DNA of 14,076 bases from Bacillota bacterium (GCA_021821235.1 JAKACS010000015.1:1-14076); one strand, 5' to 3'; positions 1 to 5,860 are shown, numbered from the stretch's first letter. The notes: generated by a model not told the origin, from the sequence alone. Numbers and translations are program-made.

Positions 1-16
1 TAATTTAAAGCATTCT

Positions 17-97
17 TTCTATTCTCATTCTATTCTCATTACAATCTTATAACAAATGAAATGTGTTAGCAACTCCTAAACAGTGATAAATGTCACA
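17..97 (-). promoter_or_regulatory. Candidate leftward promoter with Fur-like repeat and Fnr/Rex-like palindrome
   Basis: Read on the minus strand, TTGCTA (67-72) and TAAGAT (44-49) are separated by 17 bases, giving a candidate promoter that fires off the left edge with a start near 37. Positions 17-27 and 28-38 are an exact 11-base tandem repeat whose minus-strand form contains TGAGAAT twice, a half-site common in Fur boxes; it would sit on the transcription start. Positions 82-97 read AGTGA-N6-TCACA, nine of ten arm bases of the Fnr/CRP-family TGTGA-N6-TCACA site, and also resemble a Rex site. In B. subtilis the suf iron-sulfur operon lies on this side of metQ, so the target may be sufC, but that gene is not in the window. 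The sites are seen; the regulators are inferred. Confidence 0.3.
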
Positions 98-177
98 AAT
101 TAAAAATGATTTTCTTTTTCAATTGGTTTGAATCTGCATAATATCTGGATTGAACGAGTATTGATCTTTTCTTAGAA

Positions 178-207
178 AAAAGCCTGCTTTATTGATTGCC
201 GGCTTTT
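178..207. terminator. Hairpin with A-rich and T-rich flanks
   Basis: AAAAGCCTGC (178-187) pairs with GCCGGCTTTT (198-207) apart from one internal mismatch, around a 10-base loop. The T-run closes the right arm, so it would work best rightward. On the left it is preceded by A's, so weak leftward function is possible. No rightward gene lies to its left within the window, so which transcript it ends is unclear. Confidence 0.35.
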
Positions 208-237
208 CGCATTTCTACCTATTTTTAATTGTTAATA

Positions 238-389
238 ATCCGCCGATCTAGAGACAATTTGTGGGATTTGAAAGTTTATCCGCGGAGATTGGGCCGTTTA
301 TCCGCCGAATTTTTTCTTTTATCCGCCGAGTTACTCCATTTATCCGCGGGACGATTATTCATCCGTGGACTTTTAATTTTATCCGTTTT
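238..389. repeat. Short interspersed array of TTTATCCGCSGA units, period about 20-22 bases
   Basis: The core ATCCG begins at 238, 278, 300, 321, 342, 361 and 381. Spacings are 40, 22, 21, 21, 19 and 20, so the first gap probably hides one decayed unit near 257-262. The best-conserved units read TTTATCCGC followed by G or C and GA, usually after a T-rich spacer. When the period is 21 the array translates to an L-S-A-E heptad, which explains a spurious 74-codon reading frame over 229-453; that frame has no ribosome binding site I can see. I recall similar arrays and similar false small proteins in other Bacillaceae intergenic regions, but I know of no established function. The array lies between the metQ terminator and the left-edge promoter region. 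Confidence 0.7.
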
Positions 390-487
390 TAAAATCCCAA
401 TGGAAGTACACGTCATTTTTTCAATCGTTTTTCGAAGGTCCTGCCACCTTTAGTATACAGAAACAGCAAGGGAACTATCCTTTATAT

Positions 488-520
488 AACAAAAAGCAGG
501 CATACGGCCTGCTTTTTGTT
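488..520 (-). terminator. Rho-independent terminator of the met operon
   Basis: A perfect 14-base-pair stem, 488-501 against 507-520, encloses the 5-base loop at 502-506. On the minus strand the right arm ends in a GCTTTTTGTT run. The stem begins inside the metQ stop codon (519-521), so termination directly follows translation of the last gene. The A/T symmetry means it could also stop rightward transcription. Confidence 0.85.
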
Positions 521-1355
521 ATTTAGAAACCGGGACAACGGCACCTTTATACTTTTCAAGGATGAAGTCTTGAATTTTTTTCGAATGCAGCACATCTACA
601 AGTGTTTTAATCGCCGGTTTCGTTTCATCGCCTTGGCGAACCGCAATAACATTCACATAATTCGGATCAATCGGCTCTTGGGCGATTCCATCTTTTTTCG
701 GATTCAAACCATTGTCAATCGCATAGTTTGAGTTAATCAAAACGGCATCGCCTTCGCCATTTTTAAAGATTTTCGGCAATAAGGATGCTTCGTAATTCGT
801 ATCAAATTTCAAGTTCTTTGGATTTTCCACAATGTCTTTAATATCGTACTCTTGAGGATTTACACCTTGTTTTAATTTTATGAGTCCCAGCTTCTCCAAC
901 ATCCGAAGAAGACGCGGGTGATCGGAAACAGAATTACTCATAATCAAGGTTGCCCCATTCGGAAGATCTTCTAACTTTTTGTATTTTTTAGAATAAACAG
1001 CAATTGGCTCAATATGAATTCCGCCAGCATTGGCAAACTTATAACCGTTTTCCTTCATTTGCACTTCCATATAAGGGATTGTTTGGAAATAGTTTGCATC
1101 CAACTCTTTTGAAGCCAATGCCTTGTTTGGCATGATGTAATCTTGGAACGTCTTAATTTGCAAATCAATTCCTTTTTCCTTTAAAATTGGCTGTGCTTCT
1201 TTTAAAATTTCAGCATGTGGTACGTTAGAAGCACCAACGACTAATTTTGTCAGCTTTTGTCCACCTTGCGCGCTATCCTTTGAAGTGGAAGATCCGCAGG
1301 CAGCTAAAATGAGCGAAAGCGTTACTAATAAAAACCCACCTAACCATTTTTTCAT
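519..1355 (-). CDS. metQ: Methionine ABC transporter substrate-binding lipoprotein MetQ
   Basis: This 278-residue protein is the methionine-binding component of the MetNPQ importer (NlpA/MetQ family). It has a lipoprotein signal: a lysine-containing N-terminus, a hydrophobic stretch, and the lipobox L-A-A-C with the lipidated cysteine at residue 20, so the mature protein is anchored on the outer face of the membrane. The mature domain keeps family features such as 'VGASNVPHAEIL' near residues 40-51 and the aromatic-rich 'LDANYFQTIPYM' segment. Length is normal for the family. The ATG is preceded by AAGGAGTG (1363-1370). It lies 15 bases after metP, is the last gene of the operon and is followed immediately by a strong terminator. 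Specificity for methionine rather than another NlpA ligand is supported by the partner genes and the SAM riboswitch. Confidence 0.95.
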   Translation of the reverse strand: MKKWLGGFLLVTLSLILAACGSSTSKDSAQGGQKLTKLVVGASNVPHAEILKEAQPILKEKGIDLQIKTFQDYIMPNKALASKELDANYFQTIPYMEVQMKENGYKFANAGGIHIEPIAVYSKKYKKLEDLPNGATLIMSNSVSDHPRLLRMLEKLGLIKLKQGVNPQEYDIKDIVENPKNLKFDTNYEASLLPKIFKNGEGDAVLINSNYAIDNGLNPKKDGIAQEPIDPNYVNVIAVRQGDETKPAIKTLVDVLHSKKIQDFILEKYKGAVVPVSK

Positions 1356-1370
1356 GATGATACACTCCTT

Positions 1371-2039
1371 TTACCTTTTATCTATTTTTTTTGTAATACT
1401 ATCACCAATAAATTGAATGATAAAAACAATAACCAAAATGATAATCGTTGCAACTAATGTGACATCGTTCCGGTTGCGCTGAAATCCTTCCAGATAGGCA
1501 AGATTTCCAAGGCCGCCGGCACCAATGACACCCGCCATCGCGGTATAGCTGACCAGCGCGATCGCCGTCACGGTAATGCCAGAAACAAGTGCCGGCATCG
1601 ATTCCGGGAGCAGTACTTTCCAAATAATTGTCCCCATTGAAGCCCCCATCGATTTGGCAGCCTCAATGACCCCTTTGTCAATTTCCCGTAGACCAATTTC
1701 AACCATTCTCGCATAAAATGGAGCGGCCCCGACAATCAGCGCCGGTAATGCTGCTTTTTCACCAATCATTGTTCCAAAGAGGAGCGTTGTGAATGGGATC
1801 AAGAGAACAATCAAAATAATAAATGGAATCGATCGAAACACGTTAACAATCGCACTAATCACAAGATTAACAGGCCGATTCTCCCACATATTTCCGGGAG
1901 AAGTAAGGAACAACAAGAGCCCGAGCAAAATTCCTAAAATAAAGGTTGTAAGAACAGAATAGCCTGTCATGTAAAGGGTTTGAACCGTTGCATCCCACAT
2001 TGCTTGCCAATCAATATCTTTGAAATATTGCTTATCCAT
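1371..2039 (-). CDS. metP: Methionine ABC transporter permease MetP (MetI type)
   Basis: This 222-residue integral membrane protein is the permease of the methionine importer. About five hydrophobic segments are visible, starting near residue 20 after the amphipathic N-terminus. The loop 'EAAKSMGAS' followed by 'LLPESMPAL' is the cytoplasmic EAA motif that docks on the ATPase MetN. A glycine-rich 'GVIGAGGLGNLA' segment is also typical of MetI proteins, and the protein ends in a short basic tail. The ATG has the strong site GGAGGTGG a few bases upstream, inside the end of metN. The first 8 bases overlap the metN reading frame, implying coupled translation. It is the middle gene of metN-metP-metQ, under the same riboswitch. 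Confidence 0.94.
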   Translation of the reverse strand: MDKQYFKDIDWQAMWDATVQTLYMTGYSVLTTFILGILLGLLLFLTSPGNMWENRPVNLVISAIVNVFRSIPFIILIVLLIPFTTLLFGTMIGEKAALPALIVGAAPFYARMVEIGLREIDKGVIEAAKSMGASMGTIIWKVLLPESMPALVSGITVTAIALVSYTAMAGVIGAGGLGNLAYLEGFQRNRNDVTLVATIIILVIVFIIQFIGDSITKKIDKR

Positions 2040-3057
2040 TTGTAACCACCTCCACGCCTATTTGCTGCGAACGCAGAAAATCAATCGCTTGTTCAATTTC
2101 CTGCTGCTCGCCATCAAGGTGAATAAAGAGGGTACCGTATGAGCCATTTTGCGTTTGTGAAATTTTCCCTTGAAGGATATTCACATTTGCTTTCACAGTG
2201 CGGATCAAATTGGTAATCACTGGCTGCTCGGCTGCATCGCCAATAAAGGTTAACTGGACAATTTTACCGGAATGATATTTTTCAAGCAGATGTTTGACTG
2301 TATCCTTTGTCGCTTCAGGTTCGGTCACCTGCTGGACAAACCGTTTCGTAATCGGCTGCTGTGGATTTTTAAATACTTCCAGTACTGCTCCCGTTTCCAC
2401 AACCTTGCCGCTCTCCATTACCGCTACACGATGACAAATTTTGCGAATAACATGCATTTCATGGGTAATCAATACAATCGTTAAGCCAAGCCGCTTGTTG
2501 ATGTCAACCAATAAATCCAAAATCGAATCGGTTGTTTGCGGATCCAAAGCAGATGTCGCCTCATCGCAAAGCAGCACTTTCGGATTATTGGCAAGTGCTC
2601 TGGCAATCCCTACCCTTTGCTTTTGCCCGCCGCTTAATTGCGCAGGATACGCGTTCTCCCTGCCATCAAGGCCGACAAGCTTGATTAATTCTTGAACCCG
2701 TTTCCGCCTTTCAGGACCTTTTATTCCGGCAATTTCCAAAGGAAACGCAATATTTTCAGCAACTGTTCTTGACCATAACAAGTTAAAATGCTGAAAGATC
2801 ATGCTGATTTCCTGGCGGGCTTCCCGAAGTTCTCTTCCTTTTATTTTTGAAACTTCCCGGCCGGCTACTGTTATTGTTCCTTCTGTAGGAAGTTCCAATC
2901 CATTCAGCATCCGAATTAATGTACTTTTTCCGGCGCCACTATAGCCAATAACACCGAAAATTTCTCCCTCGGTGATATCCAAATTCACCTTGTCTACGGC
3001 AGTTAATTCACCTTGTTTGGACGGAAAAATCTTCCGGACATTTTTAACCGATATCAT
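2032..3057 (-). CDS. metN: Methionine ABC transporter ATP-binding protein MetN
   Basis: This 341-residue protein is the ATPase that powers methionine uptake. The nucleotide-binding domain shows Walker A 'GYSGAGKST' (38-46), the Q-loop glutamine (Q89), signature 'LSGGQ' (141-145), Walker B ending in D165-E166, and the switch histidine H199. Residues from about 260 to the end form the C-terminal NIL (ACT-like) domain, where methionine binds to inhibit transport in characterised MetN proteins. The length matches that two-domain form. The ATG is preceded by AGGTGAT (3061-3067). It is the first gene of the operon, sits about 100 bases below a SAM-I riboswitch terminator, and overlaps metP by 8 bases. 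Confidence 0.96.
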   Translation of the reverse strand: MISVKNVRKIFPSKQGELTAVDKVNLDITEGEIFGVIGYSGAGKSTLIRMLNGLELPTEGTITVAGREVSKIKGRELREARQEISMIFQHFNLLWSRTVAENIAFPLEIAGIKGPERRKRVQELIKLVGLDGRENAYPAQLSGGQKQRVGIARALANNPKVLLCDEATSALDPQTTDSILDLLVDINKRLGLTIVLITHEMHVIRKICHRVAVMESGKVVETGAVLEVFKNPQQPITKRFVQQVTEPEATKDTVKHLLEKYHSGKIVQLTFIGDAAEQPVITNLIRTVKANVNILQGKISQTQNGSYGTLFIHLDGEQQEIEQAIDFLRSQQIGVEVVTNG

Positions 3058-3158
3058 TCAATCACCTACTTTTTATCCGATTTACAACCATTTCGCATTT
3101 TTGAGTTCTCCCATATAGCGTTTGATCGTTGAAGATAATCCATTCTTACCAATAGAAA

Positions 3159-3312
3159 ATGCCTTTCTGCATAATGGCAGAAAGGCATCGGGAAACAATC
3201 CTTTCTCCCATCTCCCAAAGCAAATGCTTTGTGTGAATTGGCACCATTTCAATTTACAATTGACGGTTGCCGGGCTTCATTGGGCACATCCCTCCACCTC
3301 TCTTGATAAGAG
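3159..3312 (-). promoter_or_regulatory. SAM-I (S-box) riboswitch with intrinsic terminator controlling metNPQ
   Basis: The minus strand carries the S-box core in order: CTCTTATCAAGAGAGGTGG, a GGGA-type helix, then 'GAAGCCCGGCAACC', then 'ATGGTGCCAATTC'. P1 pairs 3305-3312 with 3205-3212 over eight base pairs, so the aptamer spans 3205-3312. The terminator is a perfect 12-base-pair stem, 3177-3188 with 3159-3170, around a 6-base loop and followed by TTTCT. An antiterminator is visible: AGAAAGG (3200-3206), overlapping the right side of P1, can pair with CCTTTCT in the terminator (3179-3185). SAM binding should therefore stabilise P1, free the terminator and switch off methionine import. This is the classic arrangement in B. 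subtilis and relatives. Confidence 0.95.
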
Positions 3313-3325
3313 CAACAAATCCTAT

Positions 3326-3355
3326 ATTTAATTAACGTTTTTTCATTGAATGCAA
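3326..3355 (-). promoter_or_regulatory. Candidate sigma-A promoter for the S-box leader
   Basis: On the minus strand TTGCAT (3350-3355) and TTAAAT (3326-3331) are separated by 18 bases, with three and four matches to the consensus hexamers. Transcription would start around 3319, a few bases before the riboswitch P1. The placement is right but the hexamers are weak. Confidence 0.35.
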
Positions 3356-3382
3356 AAATAATTACGAAAGTAATCGTACCAC

Positions 3383-3456
3383 GGTTAAAAAAAGCTGTCA
3401 ATAGAAAATTCGACATTTTTTTCAGGATACCAAAAGAAACGCAGCCTTTTTTAACC
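3383..3456 (-). terminator. Long-stem hairpin overlapping the yusD stop
   Basis: Positions 3383-3397 and 3442-3456 are complementary over 15 base pairs with a single G-U wobble, enclosing a 44-base loop. On the minus strand the descending arm carries a run of seven T's. The yusD stop codon (3451-3453) lies inside the ascending arm. The T-run within the arm and the position suggest a terminator for yusD, though the loop is much longer than usual. It lies just upstream of the met operon promoter and would insulate it. Confidence 0.4.
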
Positions 3457-3801
3457 AACAGGCTGTTCCTGCTCTGCCTTTGCTAAATAAAAAATGGATT
3501 CCAACAACAAAATCGTGCGAAACGGCGCTTTAATAGTCAAGACTTTCTTTTCTGCTAGGGAACGCAATTTTTCCTGTCCCGCCAACAAGGCAACCATTCC
3601 TTCTTCTCTGCCCGTCATCTGCCAATTTTTATAAAGAACCCTATCATTAGGATTCATACACACAGCACCGTCGAAAAATCCCATCGAAACCCGCTCCACC
3701 TCTGTTATCAGCTCAATTGACAAATTGGCTTTCGTAATTAACGGCTGCACATGAGGCTTATTCTTGATCTCGTCGATAAAAAGTTGAACAGTATCTTTCA
3801 T
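3451..3801 (-). CDS. yusD: YusD-like protein, possibly SCP2-type lipid-binding fold
   Basis: A 116-residue soluble protein of unknown function, placed as the yusD ortholog by position between metN and yusE. The C-terminal half, 'GMVALLAGQEKLRSLAEKK' followed by a basic patch and 'LLLESIFYLAK', resembles the end of the SCP2 (sterol carrier/lipid-binding) fold. That is my pattern judgement, not a search result. The longer reading frame begins six codons upstream at 3819, but only the ATG at 3801 has a ribosome binding site (GGAGTGG, five bases away), so I start there. There is no signal peptide or membrane segment. The ATG overlaps by ATGA the end of an upstream open stretch at 3798-3881. It appears to be transcribed alone, with its own terminator. 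Confidence 0.75.
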   Translation of the reverse strand: MKDTVQLFIDEIKNKPHVQPLITKANLSIELITEVERVSMGFFDGAVCMNPNDRVLYKNWQMTGREEGMVALLAGQEKLRSLAEKKVLTIKAPFRTILLLESIFYLAKAEQEQPVG

Positions 3802-3930
3802 CTTGACCACTCCGAACATAACTTTATATACGTTATATATTCCTTAGTAGTCCACTTATTCCTTTCAAAATAGTTCGACAATTCTCCTTTTATTTCATCT
3901 CTTTTGTCGAATATTTCCTGAGAAATATGT

Positions 3931-3962
3931 AAAAAAACAGATGTTTTGGCACCTGCTTTTTA
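3931..3962 (-). terminator. Terminator of the yusF-yusE operon
   Basis: On the minus strand a stem of about 12 pairs (3950-3961 with 3932-3943, including G-U wobbles) encloses a 6-base loop and ends in seven T's. The yusE stop codon (3960-3962) lies in the ascending arm. Confidence 0.75.
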
Positions 3963-4277
3963 CATTATCTGCTGATGAATTTTCTCCAAAAGATACGGTA
4001 CAGAATGAAAGGCATAAATCGTTTCAACAACTTGGCCATCTTTGACAAACAAAAGACATGGCACACTTTCAATTGCAAATGATTTGGCTGTTTCGGGATA
4101 AAAGTTCAAGTTCATTTTCCCGATTCTCAAATTCACCATTTCTGAGATAACCTGCAGCATTTGGGAAGCCACTTGGCATGTTCCGCACAGCGGTGTATAA
4201 AAATAAAGAAGGCCGGTCGAATGTTCCTTAAAGAAAGTTTCCAGTTCCTGCTCGTTCCATTCGTTCATCATCGTCAA
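3960..4277 (-). CDS. yusE: Thioredoxin-like protein YusE
   Basis: A 105-residue thioredoxin-fold protein with the redox pair C31-G-T-C34 after the beta strand 'LLYFYTPL', and the conserved cis-proline at V72-P73, followed by 'CLLFVKDGQVVE', a normal thioredoxin strand-turn-strand. It should be a cytoplasmic thiol-disulfide oxidoreductase; the substrate is unknown. The CGTC active site differs from the CGPC of housekeeping thioredoxin. The furthest upstream start is TTG at 4277, which overlaps the yusF stop as TTGA. In-frame ATGs at 4271 and 4268 are also possible, because no strong ribosome binding site decides among them (GGAAATGGG lies just upstream). The overlap implies translation coupled to yusF. 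Confidence 0.85.
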   Translation of the reverse strand: MTMMNEWNEQELETFFKEHSTGLLYFYTPLCGTCQVASQMLQVISEMVNLRIGKMNLNFYPETAKSFAIESVPCLLFVKDGQVVETIYAFHSVPYLLEKIHQQIM

Positions 4278-4630
4278 CCCATTTCCAAAAATTCAGCGTG
4301 TACATCAATATTCGCGCCCAAAAGAATGGTTGCCAAATGTTTTTCAGAGGCTGTCGCGACTTCGCGGTACATTCGATCAATATGCAAATGCTTGGCTTGC
4401 GGAAACTCGCGCCTTAACTGCCTTCTGTGCTTCTCTCCGGCATCATCTGCGTCAACCAAGATATAAATGTCTTTATCTTCAAGTGATTCGACCAATTCAT
4501 CCATCTTATTTATGCTAATTGTTCCGTTTGTGCAAATAATTTCAACTGGTTCATTAATAATCTTTTTTACTTTGCTTTTATCCGATTTTCCTTCGACGAT
4601 TATCACTTTTTCCATCATCATACTATCCAT
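4274..4630 (-). CDS. yusF: Stand-alone TOPRIM domain protein YusF
   Basis: A 118-residue protein that is essentially one TOPRIM domain, the metal-binding nucleotidyl-transfer or hydrolase fold found in primases, topoisomerases and RNase M5. The conserved glutamate is in 'IVEGKSD' (E13), and the DxD pair is in 'ILVDADDAGEK' (D60 and D62), followed by a basic helix 'KHRRQLRREFP' that could contact nucleic acid. Its small size fits the RNase M5-like stand-alone class, but the substrate is unknown. The ATG is preceded by AGGTGATC (4634-4641). A candidate promoter lies about 80 bases upstream, and the last bases overlap yusE, so the two form a small operon. Confidence 0.85.
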   Translation of the reverse strand: MDSMMMEKVIIVEGKSDKSKVKKIINEPVEIICTNGTISINKMDELVESLEDKDIYILVDADDAGEKHRRQLRREFPQAKHLHIDRMYREVATASEKHLATILLGANIDVHAEFLEMG

Positions 4631-4660
4631 CCGAGATCACCTGTAAAGTTATGTTTCGTT

Positions 4661-4672
4661 TATGTTAACATA
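4661..4672. repeat. 12-base perfect palindrome in the yusF leader
   Basis: TATGTTAACATA is self-complementary and lies between the candidate yusF promoter and its ribosome binding site. It could be an operator, but I do not recognise it as a known box and a short A/T-rich palindrome can arise by chance. Confidence 0.3.
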
Positions 4673-4708
4673 TTCACATCCAATCTTCACGTGCGCCTAT
4701 TCGGTACA

Positions 4709-4717
4709 ACTATAGCA
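4709..4717 (-). promoter_or_regulatory. Candidate extended -10 promoter for yusF-yusE
   Basis: On the minus strand the sequence reads TGCTATAGT, an extended -10 (TG-n-TATAGT) with five of six bases matching TATAAT. No clear -35 hexamer is visible 17 bases upstream, which is tolerated by extended -10 promoters. Transcription would begin near 4702, leaving a leader of about 70 bases before yusF. Confidence 0.45.
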
Positions 4718-4785
4718 TGAGACGTGTTTGCTGGAGTAGAAGTTTGCTCAGGGAAAATTAGTCTCCTTGATTCCATTTGCCAGGC

Positions 4786-4812
4786 TTAGGCGGATTCACA
4801 TAGGTTAAACAT
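4786..4812 (-). CDS. Candidate 8-residue peptide behind a perfect ribosome binding site
   Basis: On the minus strand AAGGAGGA (4817-4824) is followed after four bases by an ATG and eight codons (M-F-N-L-C-E-S-A) ending in TAA. This is one of the strongest ribosome binding sites in the window, yet the frame is tiny. The next frame over the same DNA reads T-Y-V-N-P-P-K-P-G-K-W-N-Q-G-D to a TAA at 4758-4760, which looks more protein-like but has no start codon. The site may therefore encode a leader peptide, or a very small gene with a frameshift. B. subtilis has yusG in this interval; I see no yusG-like reading frame. The remainder of the 318-base gap 4631-4948 holds only the yusF promoter and leader and the gcvH terminator. 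Confidence 0.3.
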   Translation of the reverse strand: MFNLCESA

Positions 4813-4896
4813 TTTATCCTCCTTCGTTAAATCGCAGATTGACAACAGTTTTTCACTCACTATGAGACATTACCAGACGATTTTTAAAAATTTCTT

Positions 4897-4933
4897 AAAA
4901 AAAGAAAAGCACGGTCCTTAAACCGCACTTTTC
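4897..4933 (-). terminator. Rho-independent terminator of gcvH
   Basis: On the minus strand 4922-4933 pairs with 4904-4915 over 12 base pairs, two of them G-U wobbles, around a 6-base loop, and is followed directly by seven T's. It starts 16 bases after the gcvH stop. Confidence 0.88.
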
Positions 4934-4948
4934 GATGTAAATTGAAAA

Positions 4949-5332
4949 CTAGCTTTCTTTTGTCATTTTATCGTATTGATCAGCTGTCATCAGCTTGTCG
5001 AGTTCACTTTTGTCAGATGGCTCGATTACGATCATCCATGCTTTTTCATATGGAGACTCATTGACAAACTCGGGATTATCACTTAACTCTTCATTCACTT
5101 CAACAACTTTTCCGCTGACAGGAGCGTATAGCTCGGAAACGGTTTTAACCGATTCAACACTACCAAATGGCTCATCAGCAGTCACCTCATCGCCAACCTC
5201 CGGGAGTTCGACAAATACGATATCGCCCAGCTCAGATTGGGCAAAGTAGGTAATCCCGACACGCACTTTATCGCCTTCCTCTTTTACCCATTCATGTTCT
5301 TCAGAATAACGCAAATCTTTTGGTGTATCCAC
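4949..5332 (-). CDS. gcvH: Glycine cleavage system H protein
   Basis: A 127-residue lipoyl carrier that shuttles the aminomethyl group of glycine between the P, T and L proteins of the glycine cleavage system. The lipoylation site is K63 in '[11 protein letters not shown]', and the fold's 'HEWVK', 'GDIVFVELP' and 'SPYEKAWMI' segments are all present. The start is GTG at 5332, preceded by GGAGGG (seven bases away). It gives exactly 127 residues, the length I recall for the B. subtilis protein. The frame stays open upstream to 5434, but that part overlaps yusI and lacks a suitable ribosome binding site. In this order gcvH stands apart from gcvPA/gcvPB/gcvT. It lies 61 bases after yusI and is probably co-transcribed with it. 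In firmicutes GcvH also serves as a hub for lipoyl transfer. Confidence 0.95.
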   Translation of the reverse strand: MDTPKDLRYSEEHEWVKEEGDKVRVGITYFAQSELGDIVFVELPEVGDEVTADEPFGSVESVKTVSELYAPVSGKVVEVNEELSDNPEFVNESPYEKAWMIVIEPSDKSELDKLMTADQYDKMTKES

Positions 5333-5393
5333 TAGTGATCCCTCCATAATGATTTTTAAATTTATTTGATTCTCTAAAAAAAGAGAAACCATC

Positions 5394-5750
5394 CTATCGC
5401 CACATTTTTGCAAATTCCTCTTCGTGAAAGCCAACCGTTACGTTTTTACCGTCTGTTACAAGCGGCCGTTTAATCAGCATTCCGTCTGAGGCGAGCAAAT
5501 CGAGAAGTTCTTCTTCTGAAGCCGTTTTGATTCTATCCTTTAACCCTAATTCACGGTATTTTAAGCCGCTTGTGTTAAAAAATTTCTTCAGCTCCAACCC
5601 GCTTTTTTTGTACAAATCTTCCAGCTCACCCCGCGATGGCGTGTTTTCTACAATATGTATTTCTTGGTAGGAAAGTTGATGGTCGTCAAGCCATTTTTTT
5701 GCTTTTCGGCATGTCCCACATTTCGGATACCAATAAAATGTCAGCGCCAA
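5394..5750 (-). CDS. yusI: ArsC/Spx-family protein YusI
   Basis: A 118-residue thioredoxin-fold protein of the ArsC/Spx family. The N-terminal strand 'LTFYWYPKC' leads to C11-G-T-C14, and the 'MLIKRPLV' segment near residue 90 is the conserved Arg-Pro region of the family. Arsenate reductase, transcription regulator and glutaredoxin-like roles all occur here. The CxxC pair fits a redox-active member, and the exact function is not established. The frame opens at a GTG at 5759, but the TTG at 5750 has GGCGGTGA five bases upstream and yields a protein starting directly at the first strand, so I prefer TTG. No terminator is visible before gcvH, so the pair probably shares a transcript. Confidence 0.82.
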   Translation of the reverse strand: MALTFYWYPKCGTCRKAKKWLDDHQLSYQEIHIVENTPSRGELEDLYKKSGLELKKFFNTSGLKYRELGLKDRIKTASEEELLDLLASDGMLIKRPLVTDGKNVTVGFHEEEFAKMWR

Positions 5751-5789
5751 CTTGTTCACCGCCTTTTTCAGCTAAAGGTATTCACTAGA

Positions 5790-5798
5790 ATAGTACCA
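5790..5798 (-). promoter_or_regulatory. Candidate extended -10 promoter for yusI-gcvH
   Basis: On the minus strand TGGTACTAT forms an extended -10 (TG-n-TACTAT). Transcription would begin near 5783, about 33 bases before the yusI start and after the fadE terminator. No convincing -35 hexamer is visible. Confidence 0.38.
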
Positions 5799-5860
5799 TA
5801 TTCGTGCGCAAACTCCTAACAATGAATTTAAAAAATTTCAAGAATGATTGGCCGATAAGC

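Noticed and set aside
229..453. A 74-codon rightward reading frame with LSAE repeats
   Set aside because: It is a by-product of the 20-22 base repeat array, has no ribosome binding site, and its spacing does not hold the reading frame throughout.
3122..3331. A rightward reading frame across the met leader
   Set aside because: It covers the S-box on the opposite strand and has neither a ribosome binding site nor any recognisable protein features.
4839..4866. Rightward TTGACA followed by TATGAG 16 bases later
   Set aside because: The -35 is perfect but the -10 is weak and the spacing short. The gcvH terminator hairpin lies directly downstream and there is no rightward gene, so an antisense transcript to gcvH cannot be supported from sequence alone.
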